NCBI GenBank assembly: GCA_046542255.1
Contig: JBKHBT010000006.1
Location: 1-64,000 of the forward strand
DNA from: JBKHBT01 sp046542255
GTDB lineage: Bacteria; UBP14; UBA6098; JBKHBT01
Length of the DNA: 64,000 nucleotides
Reading direction: 5' to 3'
Part shown: positions 46,601 to 55,400 of the stretch, piece by piece
Layout: every line of letters starts with the position of its first letter
How positions within the stretch are numbered: the stretch's first letter is position 1
Translations under genes and position numbers: made by a program
Notes under the pieces: generated by a model
Told to the model about the DNA's origin: nothing
What the model saw: only the letters and a program-made list of their open reading frames with translations
Databases searched by the model: none

Positions 46601-47353
46601 GAAGGCTACTATATTGCTGCCGAATATCTCGTGCCTGGTAAAGGCTATTGGGCTATGGCCTTCGAAAGAGCCGTCCTTAGCGTTCCAACTGGCGGAATGT
46701 ATTGCAAGCAGATGCCGGTTGGCATCATGCCAGAAAATATTGGCAATATAATAATAGGCGATGAAGTATTGTATTATACTTCGTCACAAGAAGCACGCAA
46801 TTCTCTCGATAGATACGACCGCCCGATACCGCCATCGGCTCCCGAATCTGATTTGATGCGAAAAGCAACTTTCGTTCGCGATGGTTTCAATCTCGATACC
46901 GACATCGCTTTTACTCCTTCATGGAATATCAGGATTTATGAGCAGTCAACCTTGAACTTTGCTAATCTGCCTGGGGAATATCAAATGATGGAATTGCTCG
47001 ATGATAATGGAAATAAGACAGAGATTTTATCTGGACAAAATATTAATCTCGAGCCTGGTAATTATCTTCTGAAAGCTGCCAGTGAAAAAGTCGAGTCATT
47101 CCAGCTTCTGGGCGCATATCCAAATCCATTTAATAGCTCGGTCGAGATTTCATTCTATACACAAAATTCGACAGAAATTTCCATCGAAATTATAGATGCC
47201 AATGGTCGTTTGGTCGAGAAAATATATGAAGGCAGCTCAAAAATCGGCATCAATACTGTAAAATGGCACGCCGATTGTCCAAGCGGTAATTACATCTATA
47301 AGATTATTTCCGATGAAGATAATCTGATAGGTAATTTGATGCTTGTCAAGTAA
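43604..47353 (+). CDS. Exported VWFA protein with cohesin-like domain and type A sorting tail
   Basis: Start at the ATG at 43604, preceded by TTGGAGGG. The 1249-residue product has a signal peptide (1-19), the VWFA lead motif YVRDLHLENFNF, a VWA domain with MIDAS DLSTS (124-128) very similar to its neighbour, and two Ig-like modules. A segment at about 607-740 (FEISFDPEVCSPIGIVFDST) resembles cohesins. Then comes a 400-residue block with two 'PGWN.V/I' repeats (APGWNLVST, LPGWNMIGS) shared with the protein at 52498. The end has GAYPNPFNSSVEISF, a type A tail. Together with the 40839 gene it looks like an ancient duplication followed by tail exchange. Confidence 0.88.
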   Translation: MLRKFFLLLLILSISLSLADINGYRHAGSNDASPIEPLRDFSPSDETEPLYHWYNEVTELYSESCSLVYTTVCVTDEHGNYVRDLHLENFNFIDNRDTILPPDIVQLNECPTDSIYVDMVMFFDLSTSMDDEITELRSHISEFIESLSPEINFRLAYWTFNGCPDEGSGSTAGRRDRYRVDFSDPDCDYDRLAPHDWASNAEEAQCLFDAGYHYFYSLPVSDRGSGYEDQYGMLAHAGSTMVFRPEARRIFFLFTDEEPIYNEAECSPSWGPGEGPGSELYDFIDLMNENSIDVFPVTPHDGEMEYVVGLEPASRANYAGYYELADSTNGHWFWLYSDDYGAMVDSIAAVITPEPCCYSFMYRTTASCDSMAELQIDSYDDTWFGTTTEYYHGLCPPSFELVMPEFSGGITTCERQEIAFELNNPYFGLIDTNFVNFLINDVMYSSGDAELSITPTLVSFIPSESFAHGDMVIFQIVSAFNTEGCLGFSPVCTFFVDLMPPECHDPYPAEGETLFTAIDTLGISLSDDFAGVDFDLIGPENISIAVHGDTADFGDIEIIDDRIHIYDVIFPHDGDVTVCVHDIPDHPDYSYCPANLGDCCYEFVLYFSPQTFWFPDTIRPPCDTLLIPIFIDTIGPMVIESASFEISFDPEVCSPIGIVFDSTLTSEWMVDASDIDTETGHLSGSISGPALSPGDAGEFVYIRTAVNCDAWGGDYCPLEIDTMILNGGSPRAIVRDGFLVVDWRWTEWIVQLEILNQTNPDSGLRLAIGGDRYSTDLYDPESDLIILPHIPGFVRAHLAIDDPDYPWVTQLRRDMQDLEPNNRWIIPTFDEPNGIIKWKPHRFPEGKFYLNSIIDMKRDSMALFHEDDTLIIDWITPPFNIDTLCFAPGWNLVSTPVVPPRYEASDVMDFSPVDAYYYNTELKLYEEMEDLQRGKSYWVFAMRDTCIKIGGVELDNYNTNLLPGWNMIGSICDSVDISEICTVPSDAILPGSIYEYDVDEGYYIAAEYLVPGKGYWAMAFERAVLSVPTGGMYCKQMPVGIMPENIGNIIIGDEVLYYTSSQEARNSLDRYDRPIPPSAPESDLMRKATFVRDGFNLDTDIAFTPSWNIRIYEQSTLNFANLPGEYQMMELLDDNGNKTEILSGQNINLEPGNYLLKAASEKVESFQLLGAYPNPFNSSVEISFYTQNSTEISIEIIDANGRLVEKIYEGSSKIGINTVKWHADCPSGNYIYKIISDEDNLIGNLMLVK

Positions 47354-47364
47354 TAGCTAATAAA

Positions 47365-47394
47365 AAAAGGGCTTCGCTTCTGTGAGGTCCTTTT
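47365..47394 (+). terminator. Probable terminator after the VWFA gene
   Basis: A 13-bp stem with three G-T wobbles (AAAAGGGCTTCGC, 47365-47377; GTGAGGTCCTTTT, 47382-47394) has a TTCT loop. Its 3' arm ends in four T. It lies 12 nt after the stop. Confidence 0.55.
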
Positions 47395-47502
47395 GACTTC
47401 CATATTATCAATTTCCTTATTGCTTGAAGTGCCGACTTTGATTAATTTATGCTGCAATATGCCGATTAGTATATTGGTGAATTTGATGAAAGTGAGAATA
47501 AT

Positions 47503-48174
47503 ATGGAAGATAAAATAATAAAAATCGATGATATAATGAAAAACCATAAGCTGCGTACTCTTATTGAAACAGCACATAGGCAGCTTGGTGTTATCGGATA
47601 TACTGAACATGGATTCCGCCATGCAGCGGTTGTTTCGGATCGTTCTGGTAAAATCCTGGCACAATTGGGTAAACCTAAAAGAACCGTTGAGCTAGCCAGG
47701 ATTGCAGGTTATATGCATGATTGTGGCAATGCTATAAGTCGCCATGACCATGCCAGAACAGGTGGAATCATAGCTTATGATATACTCAATGAAATCGGAA
47801 TGCCTATCGAAGAAATTGCTGAAGTCGTTTCGGCAATAGGGAATCATCACGAAACATATGGCCTTCCGGTTAGCGATATAGCTGCTGCAACAATAATTGC
47901 AGATAAATCCGATGTGCATAAATCGAGAGTCCGTAAATCTGGAGATGTGGAGCATGATATACATGACAGGGTAAATCATGCTGTCAAGAGGACAAATATT
48001 CTCGTTCATTCTGATGAAAGGACTCTGGAGCTTTCTATAGTTATTGATACAGAGATAGCTTCTATGATGCAATACTTCGAGACTTTTCTTGAGAGAATGG
48101 TGCTTTCGCGTCTCGCATCGGAATATTTGGGGTTAACCTTTGAGCTGGTTATAAATGGAACAAGGTTGAGTTAG
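47503..48174 (+). CDS. HD-domain phosphohydrolase
   Basis: A 223-residue cytoplasmic protein with the HD metal-binding set: His40 (GFRHAAV), His72-Asp73 (YMHDCGN), His81/His83, His115-His116 (GNHHET) and Asp134 (IIADKSD). Such enzymes hydrolyse phosphate mono- or diesters of nucleotides; no RelA, cyclic-dinucleotide or tRNA motif is present to narrow the substrate. The ribosome binding site is weak. purM follows 7 nt later, so a nucleotide-related role is possible but unproven. Confidence 0.82.
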   Translation: MEDKIIKIDDIMKNHKLRTLIETAHRQLGVIGYTEHGFRHAAVVSDRSGKILAQLGKPKRTVELARIAGYMHDCGNAISRHDHARTGGIIAYDILNEIGMPIEEIAEVVSAIGNHHETYGLPVSDIAAATIIADKSDVHKSRVRKSGDVEHDIHDRVNHAVKRTNILVHSDERTLELSIVIDTEIASMMQYFETFLERMVLSRLASEYLGLTFELVINGTRLS

Positions 48175-48181
48175 GAGCAAA

Positions 48182-49198
48182 ATGTCTAAAGAATATACCT
48201 ATAAGGATAGTGGAGTCGATCTTGGCCATGCAGAAACCTCCACAGAAAAAATCGCTCGTCTTGCCAAAAGCACTTTCTCGAAGAATGTCCTGACAGAAAT
48301 CGGTTCATTTGGCGGAATATACAAACCGCCTGGTATGGAAGGCCATGTACTTGTTTCCAGTGTTGATGGTGTTGGCACAAAGATAATGATCGCAGCCGAT
48401 ATGAACCGCTATAAGACAATTGGACAGGACCTTGTGAACCATTGCGTCAATGATATTGCTGTGATGGGCGCAATGCCACTTTTCTTCCTCGACTATATCG
48501 GTTTTGCCGACCTCAGCCCGGATAATATCGCCGAGGTTGTAGAGGGATTAACGGTAGCTTGCCGGAAGAACAATCTTTCTTTAATAGGCGGCGAGACTGC
48601 ACAGATGCCGGGAGTATATCCAGAGAAGCAATTCGACCTTGTAGGCGCAATTGTTGGCGTGGTAGCCAAAAATTCCATAATCGATGGAATAGATATAAAA
48701 CCTGGTGATAAAATCATTGCTTTCCCTTCCAGCGGCCTTCATACAAATGGCTATTCGCTGGCGCGCAAGGTATTCGAGGATGATTCATGGGAAGATGAAA
48801 TACAGGGTGAAAAACTCGGCGATATGCTGCTTGAAATCCATCGCTCATACATCAGAGAAATTGGCAAAATATCCGAATCAATCAAGATCAAAGGAATTGC
48901 GCATATCACAGGCGGTGGGATAAAAGGCAATCTAAAGCGAATTCTTCCGGATGATGTCTCTGCGATTATTCGAAAAGATTCTATTCCAAAACCAAAGATT
49001 TTTGATATAATCCTAAAGAGCGGCGTAGCCGAAGAAGAGATGTACAATGTATTTAATATGGGCTTTGGTATGCTTGTAATTATAGATAGCAAAGATGCAG
49101 AAAACAGTATAAAAGTAGTAGAATCGATTGGGAAAACGGCCTTTGTTTGCGGCGAGATTGTTGAAAATGAAGCCGATAAGGTTATTTTGAAAAGCTAA
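48182..49198 (+). CDS. purM: Phosphoribosylformylglycinamidine cyclo-ligase (AIR synthetase)
   Basis: A 338-residue enzyme of de novo purine synthesis that closes the imidazole ring of FGAM with ATP. The N-terminus YKDSGVDLGHA, the DGVGTK motif, the GGETAQMPGVY loop and ITGGGIKGNLKRIL match PurM. TAGGAG precedes the ATG. No other pur genes are nearby, so the pathway is scattered in this genome. Confidence 0.96.
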   Translation: MSKEYTYKDSGVDLGHAETSTEKIARLAKSTFSKNVLTEIGSFGGIYKPPGMEGHVLVSSVDGVGTKIMIAADMNRYKTIGQDLVNHCVNDIAVMGAMPLFFLDYIGFADLSPDNIAEVVEGLTVACRKNNLSLIGGETAQMPGVYPEKQFDLVGAIVGVVAKNSIIDGIDIKPGDKIIAFPSSGLHTNGYSLARKVFEDDSWEDEIQGEKLGDMLLEIHRSYIREIGKISESIKIKGIAHITGGGIKGNLKRILPDDVSAIIRKDSIPKPKIFDIILKSGVAEEEMYNVFNMGFGMLVIIDSKDAENSIKVVESIGKTAFVCGEIVENEADKVILKS

Positions 49199-49288
49199 TT
49201 ATAATTCTCTGACTTATGATTTTATTGGAATATAGTAAAATCCTTCCAGAATTGCATTAGCTAGATTAAACATTAAAATTGGAGAAAT

Positions 49289-50557
49289 ATGGATAAAAAG
49301 GTTTATTTATTTGATATAAAAGATGCAACATTGTTTAATCCAATAGCTGAAACTCGGCCGGTTTTTAATTTATTATGTGGCATATATTCTTATTTCAATC
49401 GGATAGAGCAATCTTCCAAAATCGAAAAAGTCGATGGCTTGATTGTCCGTCAAAAGCTCATTGAGATTACACGAGCAGCATATCAAGCTCAAGAGGTTAA
49501 TCGAATCGCAAAGGCTGACAAGACAATTTTCATAAATGGCCTTGCGGCATTATCAGAATCGGACCTTGCCAGGATTTTGGATACCCAGGAAAAGGTCATT
49601 TTCCATAATGGTGAGGACATTATTGCCATGATTGTGGATTATGAAGACATCTGCGAAATTGCAGATGCGCAGGACTCCTGCGAATTTTATCTGGATGACC
49701 TGGAACTTTTGGAATTCGGCCAGCATCTTGAAATGGATATCCGAATCCCCAAAGGTATCTGGGATTTGCCGCTTATGACTGGTGCGCAGATAATCGATGA
49801 TTTCCTGGATTTACTAAGTAATAATAAACGCATCAAAACATTAAAAGACAATAGCTTCGATAATTACGAAATTCGAGTTGTCGTTCCGGAGCGCATAGTT
49901 TTGGGAAGTAATGTAAAAATTGAGCCATTTGTTTTGCTCGATGCAACTGATGGCCCTATCATAATTGGCGACAATGCCGAGATCAGTGCCGGCTCGCAGC
50001 TTCGTGGGCCGCTTTATATCGGCAATGATTGCAAAATCGTAAACGCTCGAATATCCGGCGGGTGCAGCTTTGGGCCTGTTTCGAGGATGGGTGGCGAAAT
50101 CGAGCAATCAATTGTTCAGGGATATAGCAATAAATACCACGATGGCTTTCTGGGACATTCCTATCTCGGCAAATGGGTCAATCTTGGCGCAATGACGACC
50201 AATTCTGATCTTAAGAACAACTATGGCGATATTAAATATGGCATTTCCGAAACCGAGGTCTTCAATACTGGTTCGATGAAAGTCGGTGCATTTTTGGGAG
50301 ACCATGCCAAGACAGGTATAGGCACACTGATTAATTCCGGCACTAATATAGGCGTAGGCTGCAATCTATATGGCGGTGGAATGGGCCCGAAATATCTCAA
50401 GCCTTTCTCATGGGGCAGCGGCAGCGATGGTTTCGTAGAATACAAGATAGATAAGGCAATCGAAACCGCTGAGAAAGTCGCATCAAGGCGAAATCTTAAA
50501 CTTCATGATGCAGAGATTAATCTGCTTCGTGAGATACATCGGAAGTATTGGTCTTAA
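49289..50557 (+). CDS. GlmU-like sugar nucleotidyltransferase/acetyltransferase
   Basis: The 422-residue protein has an N-terminal region ending near residue 180 with the 'FD...R..NPIAETRPVFNLL' arrangement of the alternative GlmU family of Bacteroidetes, and a C-terminal left-handed beta-helix (about 200-360) with hexapeptide turns such as IIGDNAEISAGSQLRGPLYI and VGAFLGDHAKTGIGTLI. The N-terminal part lacks an obvious LxxGxGTRM pyrophosphorylase loop. It probably makes UDP-GlcNAc or a related activated sugar for the cell wall; which of the two activities remains is uncertain. Its last 41 bp overlap the convergent symporter gene. Confidence 0.75.
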   Translation: MDKKVYLFDIKDATLFNPIAETRPVFNLLCGIYSYFNRIEQSSKIEKVDGLIVRQKLIEITRAAYQAQEVNRIAKADKTIFINGLAALSESDLARILDTQEKVIFHNGEDIIAMIVDYEDICEIADAQDSCEFYLDDLELLEFGQHLEMDIRIPKGIWDLPLMTGAQIIDDFLDLLSNNKRIKTLKDNSFDNYEIRVVVPERIVLGSNVKIEPFVLLDATDGPIIIGDNAEISAGSQLRGPLYIGNDCKIVNARISGGCSFGPVSRMGGEIEQSIVQGYSNKYHDGFLGHSYLGKWVNLGAMTTNSDLKNNYGDIKYGISETEVFNTGSMKVGAFLGDHAKTGIGTLINSGTNIGVGCNLYGGGMGPKYLKPFSWGSGSDGFVEYKIDKAIETAEKVASRRNLKLHDAEINLLREIHRKYWS

Positions 50558-52151
50558 TCATCAGCCACATCGCAATAGTCTGAACTGCAGAAAGCCCGAT
50601 AAACCAAAAAATCCACGAAGGCAATCCAAACCACAGTTGTCCTGAATCATTCCATCGCCAGAAATCATTGGCCAATATGAAAATGCCTGCAAATATAATG
50701 ATAAAGGGATTTTTAAGCCATCTGGGGAAAACTAATTCAAATTCATTGCGAGAAACAGAAATCATTATATGAGCCAGACAATAGACAATAATCGCTACTG
50801 CAATAGAAGGTAGAAATGGCAATACGCCTGGCATTGTAATTATCTTGAAGTGGAGTAGTATAACCATAATTTCGCCAGAAAGTATCGAAAGTATAGCAGC
50901 CATTGAATAGCGCTTTTTGAGATATAATCCAAAGAAAATGGCAGGGAAAAGCATAGCAAGGCCAGAGAATGCTTCTGTCGCAATCGCAAGGATGGTATCC
51001 GGTGGATTATAGGCCAGAGCAAGTCCCAAAAAGGCAAGAATAATAACAAAAATTCTGCCCATTATGCTGGATTTTCGATTTTTCAGTCCGAAAATTGGCG
51101 CAATATCGCGCGAGAAAATCGAGCCGAGCGTCAGAAGCTGCGAATCCATAGTTGACATAAGTGCAGCAATGCCTGCAGCCATGACTAATGTTGCCATATT
51201 CGGTCCAGCTATGTCATTTAGCATCATGGGTATGATTTTATCCGCTGCTTTGCCAGAAAGCCCGGGATGCGTAAGATGTCCCAGAACTCCCATTGAAATT
51301 GGCATAAAGAAAATCAGCGATGATATAGCCGGATATGCGAGCATCGTAATCGCCAATGATTTTTCATTCTTTGCTGAGAAAAACCTCTGGAAAAGCTGCG
51401 GAAACATCGGATCAGCGAAAAACCACAGAGCCATAAAACCCAGCCAAATGCCGGGAAGATATTTTCCAGAAGCTCCCGGCCGCGAGAAAAGTATTGGTAT
51501 ATTATGAAAAACCTGCCGATTTGCAGAAATAAATCCACCATTGTGGCGTGAAACCAGAATGATGCTGATAAAAAGCAATATGAACATCAAGCTTCCCTGC
51601 AAAAGATCAGTCCATACGACTGCTTTCATGCCGCCGCGAAGCGTGTATAATAGGATAATCGCTGTAACTATAATACAACCGGTGAAATATTCGATTCCAA
51701 ATAGCTCCTGAAGCACATATCCGGCCGCCATCGGTTGAAGAGCGAGATATGGAATTGTGAAAATGATCATAACAAAGGCAAAAATAATATTAAGTAATCG
51801 ATTGCCATATAATTCGCCAATAAGCTCCGGTGGGCTAATCAGATTTTTGTCTTTAGCTATTTTCCATGCTTTTTTGCCAATTACCCAGAATGATAAGGCC
51901 ATAAATCCAGTCCCAAAGCCCATGATAGGGAAAAAGCTATAACCATCACGATAGCCCGCCCCGGAGGTGCCATAGACAGTGAAAGCAGAGAAATTGGTAG
52001 CAATCATTGTTCCAATAAGCAAAATCCCGGAAAGATTCCGGCCAGACAGAAAGTATTCATTCGGGCTTGCAGAGAGCTTAGTACGTGCAATAAAACCAAT
52101 GATAAGAATCACAATAAAATAGGCCGATAAAATCAAGATTTGAGAAACCAT
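50517..52151 (-). CDS. Sodium/solute symporter family protein
   Basis: Start is the ATG at 52151, preceded by AGGAGGATT; the in-frame ATG 15 nt upstream has no such site. The 544-residue product has about 13 transmembrane segments of the SSS/LeuT-fold type, with NEYFLSGRNLSGILLIGTMIATNFSAFT near the start and the GGMKAVVWTDLLQG motif of the family. Substrate unknown (sugars, proline, pantothenate and others are known for relatives). The C-terminal 13 codons overlap the convergent GlmU-like gene. Confidence 0.92.
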   Translation of the reverse strand: MVSQILILSAYFIVILIIGFIARTKLSASPNEYFLSGRNLSGILLIGTMIATNFSAFTVYGTSGAGYRDGYSFFPIMGFGTGFMALSFWVIGKKAWKIAKDKNLISPPELIGELYGNRLLNIIFAFVMIIFTIPYLALQPMAAGYVLQELFGIEYFTGCIIVTAIILLYTLRGGMKAVVWTDLLQGSLMFILLFISIILVSRHNGGFISANRQVFHNIPILFSRPGASGKYLPGIWLGFMALWFFADPMFPQLFQRFFSAKNEKSLAITMLAYPAISSLIFFMPISMGVLGHLTHPGLSGKAADKIIPMMLNDIAGPNMATLVMAAGIAALMSTMDSQLLTLGSIFSRDIAPIFGLKNRKSSIMGRIFVIILAFLGLALAYNPPDTILAIATEAFSGLAMLFPAIFFGLYLKKRYSMAAILSILSGEIMVILLHFKIITMPGVLPFLPSIAVAIIVYCLAHIMISVSRNEFELVFPRWLKNPFIIIFAGIFILANDFWRWNDSGQLWFGLPSWIFWFIGLSAVQTIAMWLMIKTNTSDVSHEAD

Positions 52152-52237
52152 AATCCTCCTATGCAATTTAGAAATTCCTATTTTGCACGGTAGGGATGGC
52201 TACTTAAAACCTTGGCATTACCGTTTATGATTTTGGG

Positions 52238-52266
52238 AATATAACTGCATAGTGGATTTTTGGCAA
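52238..52266 (-). promoter_or_regulatory. Candidate promoter for the symporter gene
   Basis: On the minus strand TTGCCA (52266-52261) and TATATT (52243-52238) are 17 bp apart, giving a leader of about 80 nt. Confidence 0.6.
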
Positions 52267-52497
52267 GGAAAACTGGTGAAAGAATCCCCCAAAAAGCTAA
52301 TCAAAACCTGTTTTGATTTAATCAGTTTTCTCCGAAGACTGAAAATTGAAAATATCTTAAGCTATTATTAAAAGTTCCTGAGCAGCAAATCAAAGATTTG
52401 CGTTTCAAAGGACCGAATTTTCCGGACAAAACCACAAAAAATAGGGCATGTCCAAAATGAACATGCCCTAAATCAAAACAAAGATTTGCAATACGAA
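52267..52497. other. Non-coding stretch with hairpins between two minus-strand genes
   Basis: Together with the promoter region it makes a 346-bp gap without a gene. It contains two perfect 7-bp-arm hairpins, TCAAAAC-CT-GTTTTGA (52301-52316) and GCAAATC-AAA-GATTTGC (52385-52401), and the terminator described separately. I see no reading frame with a ribosome binding site. Confidence 0.5.
52435..52470 (-). terminator. Rho-independent terminator of the 1536-residue protein gene
   Basis: Read on the minus strand, a perfect 10-bp stem (TAGGGCATGT and ACATGCCCTA in + orientation at 52442-52451 and 52461-52470) with a 9-nt loop is followed by a run of six to seven T at 52441-52435. It lies 28 bp after the stop codon of the large gene. 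Confidence 0.85.
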
Positions 52498-55400
52498 TTA
52501 TTTAATCAAAATAACTCTCTGCGTTTCAGAACTTTGTGTGCCTTCTAATGCAAAGAGATAGATTCCAGATTGAACTGGAATTCCATTTGAATTCTCGCCA
52601 TTCCAATTGGCTGAATTATCCGAGATTTCTAGAGTGGTAATATGGCTGCCCATTACATCATAAACCTCAATAAATTCGGCGTTCGAACCATCGGAAAGCT
52701 CGATAGTTACCGATGAATTAAATGGATTCGGATATATTCCGGTAATTGTATTGCTTCTCGGAATAATATCAGAAATGGCTACTTTATGATAACCGCTTCT
52801 TAGATGATAGATCTCATCCGATGCGATATATTCATCATCGATGAAGCAAGAACCATAGTTCTTCGGTAATTCGACCGAGATTTCTGCATCCTGTGGCAAA
52901 TATAGATTCCAATAATTATCTGCGGAGATATCGCGGATAAGTTCGAAACCATCACGCCGGAATGATGCCATATCGCGCGCCTGATCTGGCAATGCTGGAG
53001 GATATGCCTTATCGTATCTATCGAGGCCAGTTTCGGCAAATCCAGTCTGGCCGAACTCGAGAGGCATTCCATCGACAAAGATTTTTGCATAATCGATATC
53101 TTCCATCACAGGATAAAGCTTGCAATATAGCCCGCCAGAAGGATTGGAATAAATCGCATCTTCGGAGGCGAGAAGCCAATAGCCTTCGCCAGGCACAAAA
53201 GATGAAGCAGGAGTATATGCAGAACCATCATAGCCATAGATATCGCCGATAGTGATCTCCGAAGGCGATGTACATGTTTCCGAAACATCGCGCTCTTCTG
53301 AAGTAGCCCCGATGATATTCCATCCACGCGAGAGATTAACATTCACGCTCTCAACCGGCAATCCAGCAATCTGTACTATTGTGTCATGTGTCATGAAGAC
53401 CCAGTAGCCAGTTCCGGCAGTAAGCTCTTCGGCAGCATAGTATATGCGCTCTTCTGTATTATATCCGAATGGTTCGACTGGTGAAAACTCGAATATCTCG
53501 CTTCCCGAATAAGGAACAGGAACCACAGGCAATGATACCAGATTCCAGCCCGGAGAGAAGGTCATTTCATTGACCATCATATCGGGAATATCCCAAACGA
53601 CAACAAGGGTATCATCCAAACCAAAATATGTGAAAGAGTCCGCCTTCATATCGATGCCATTAATTGTGAAATTGCCATCTGGCAGACGATCTGGATTCCA
53701 TCTAACCTTGCCATCGGACTCGCCAAATGTGGGTATAATCCATGTCTGTGGGGTCTCATTTGGCCTGATATCGCGCCTTAGGCCTCGGATATGAGTACCA
53801 TCTTCATATGGATAATCGATATATGCATCGACCACGCCCGGAGTAACAGGCAGTATAATAAGGTCGGTTCCAGCATCATAATGGCCGGTTGCCGCCGGGT
53901 CTGCACCGATTGCAAGGACAAGGTCTTTTTCTGTGTCGGGATCGATAGCTTTGTTTAGCCTGAGTGTTCCCAGCCAGGATTCTGGCTCGACGCATACTGC
54001 GAATATGCCATCGGTGGCAACATAATCGGGATTTCCGCTATTGAAAGTAGCATCGACAAAACGAATCGGAGCATAGGAGCCGGCTCTGGCATCCTCGGGA
54101 ACATAGCATTTGATATAAACTATCGTTCCACCTTCGCCAGCATCGATTGCAACAGGACTCCTCACAGTGAAATCTATAGTGCCATCTTCGGGCGATGGAG
54201 AAACATCATCGATAGTCCATCCAGCTGTGAATGTACCTTCGGTTTCGATATTTATCGGCCTTGCTATAGTTGGGTCGAACTGAAGTTCCATCTGAATTGT
54301 ATTTATCCAGCCATATTCGATAGAATCGACCATGACAGCTACCAGAGAAGTTTCGCCCGGACAAGTAACAGGCGCTTCGATACGCGGATAGACCCACCAG
54401 ATCGGCATACAATAGGCCGAACATTCATCGAAGCCCCAATTGCAGAAACTATCTCGCGCAGCAACACGTATATTGACCCATGTGCTATCGCAATAACGCG
54501 TGGGTACTGGCCAATCGATAGAATTTTCTTCCGGCAAGAATATTTCTGTTTCGCCACAATAATTGACATAGACCGAACAAGGGTCATTATTGTAGAACAT
54601 ATCTTCGATTTCCCATTCAAAATGTACAGTATCGAACATGATAAAAGTATCTGTCGGGCAGTCTATGCTGACTCTTGGCGCCCAGGTATCGATGCAGCCT
54701 TCTATGTTATGCTCGATGATTGTGGAATCGAAAACATCGATAGAGACCCAATGAAGCACCGGGCTTTCGCATTCTCGTGCCGATGACATACCTACTCTGT
54801 ATTTGATCTGGTCGAACATTGCAAGTTCGGGTGTTTCATGAGTAACCGGGAACCATGTTGTCCAGCACTCTGTTTCGCCAATACATGTATCGGCCGCAAT
54901 TTCGATATTGATCGAACCGCCGCAAGGTGGTATGTCTGCCGACCATGTTACATTATATAGATTGGCACCGCCTTCGAATGCAATAGGGTCAGCCTGATAT
55001 ATTCCAGTTCCGATGCCGCCGTGATAGGAATAATAAATCGAGTTCAACATCGCCTTGGCTTCCCATTCTCTCGGCGCTTCTTCGATATGGCCATAGCTAT
55101 AGAAAGATGAAAATGAATTGTAATCAGGATTATGATAATTATGCCAGTATAGCTTCGTATCGCCACCAGAGACTCCACCAGGGCCAAAATAAAGCCCCAG
55201 GCCATCGACTACTTCCTGCCCGAGCCAATGTGTGGTTCTAACGCTGAAAGATTCCGGAATATCAAAAGGATGATTCAGTACATCGAGCGTGTCCGGGACA
55301 GCTCTGTCAACTGATGTGAAAGTTGTCCATGAGCCATCTCTTGATGACAAGCCGGAGATATCAGTAAGAGATGTAAACCAGGTTCTTCCTCGGGCGATTG

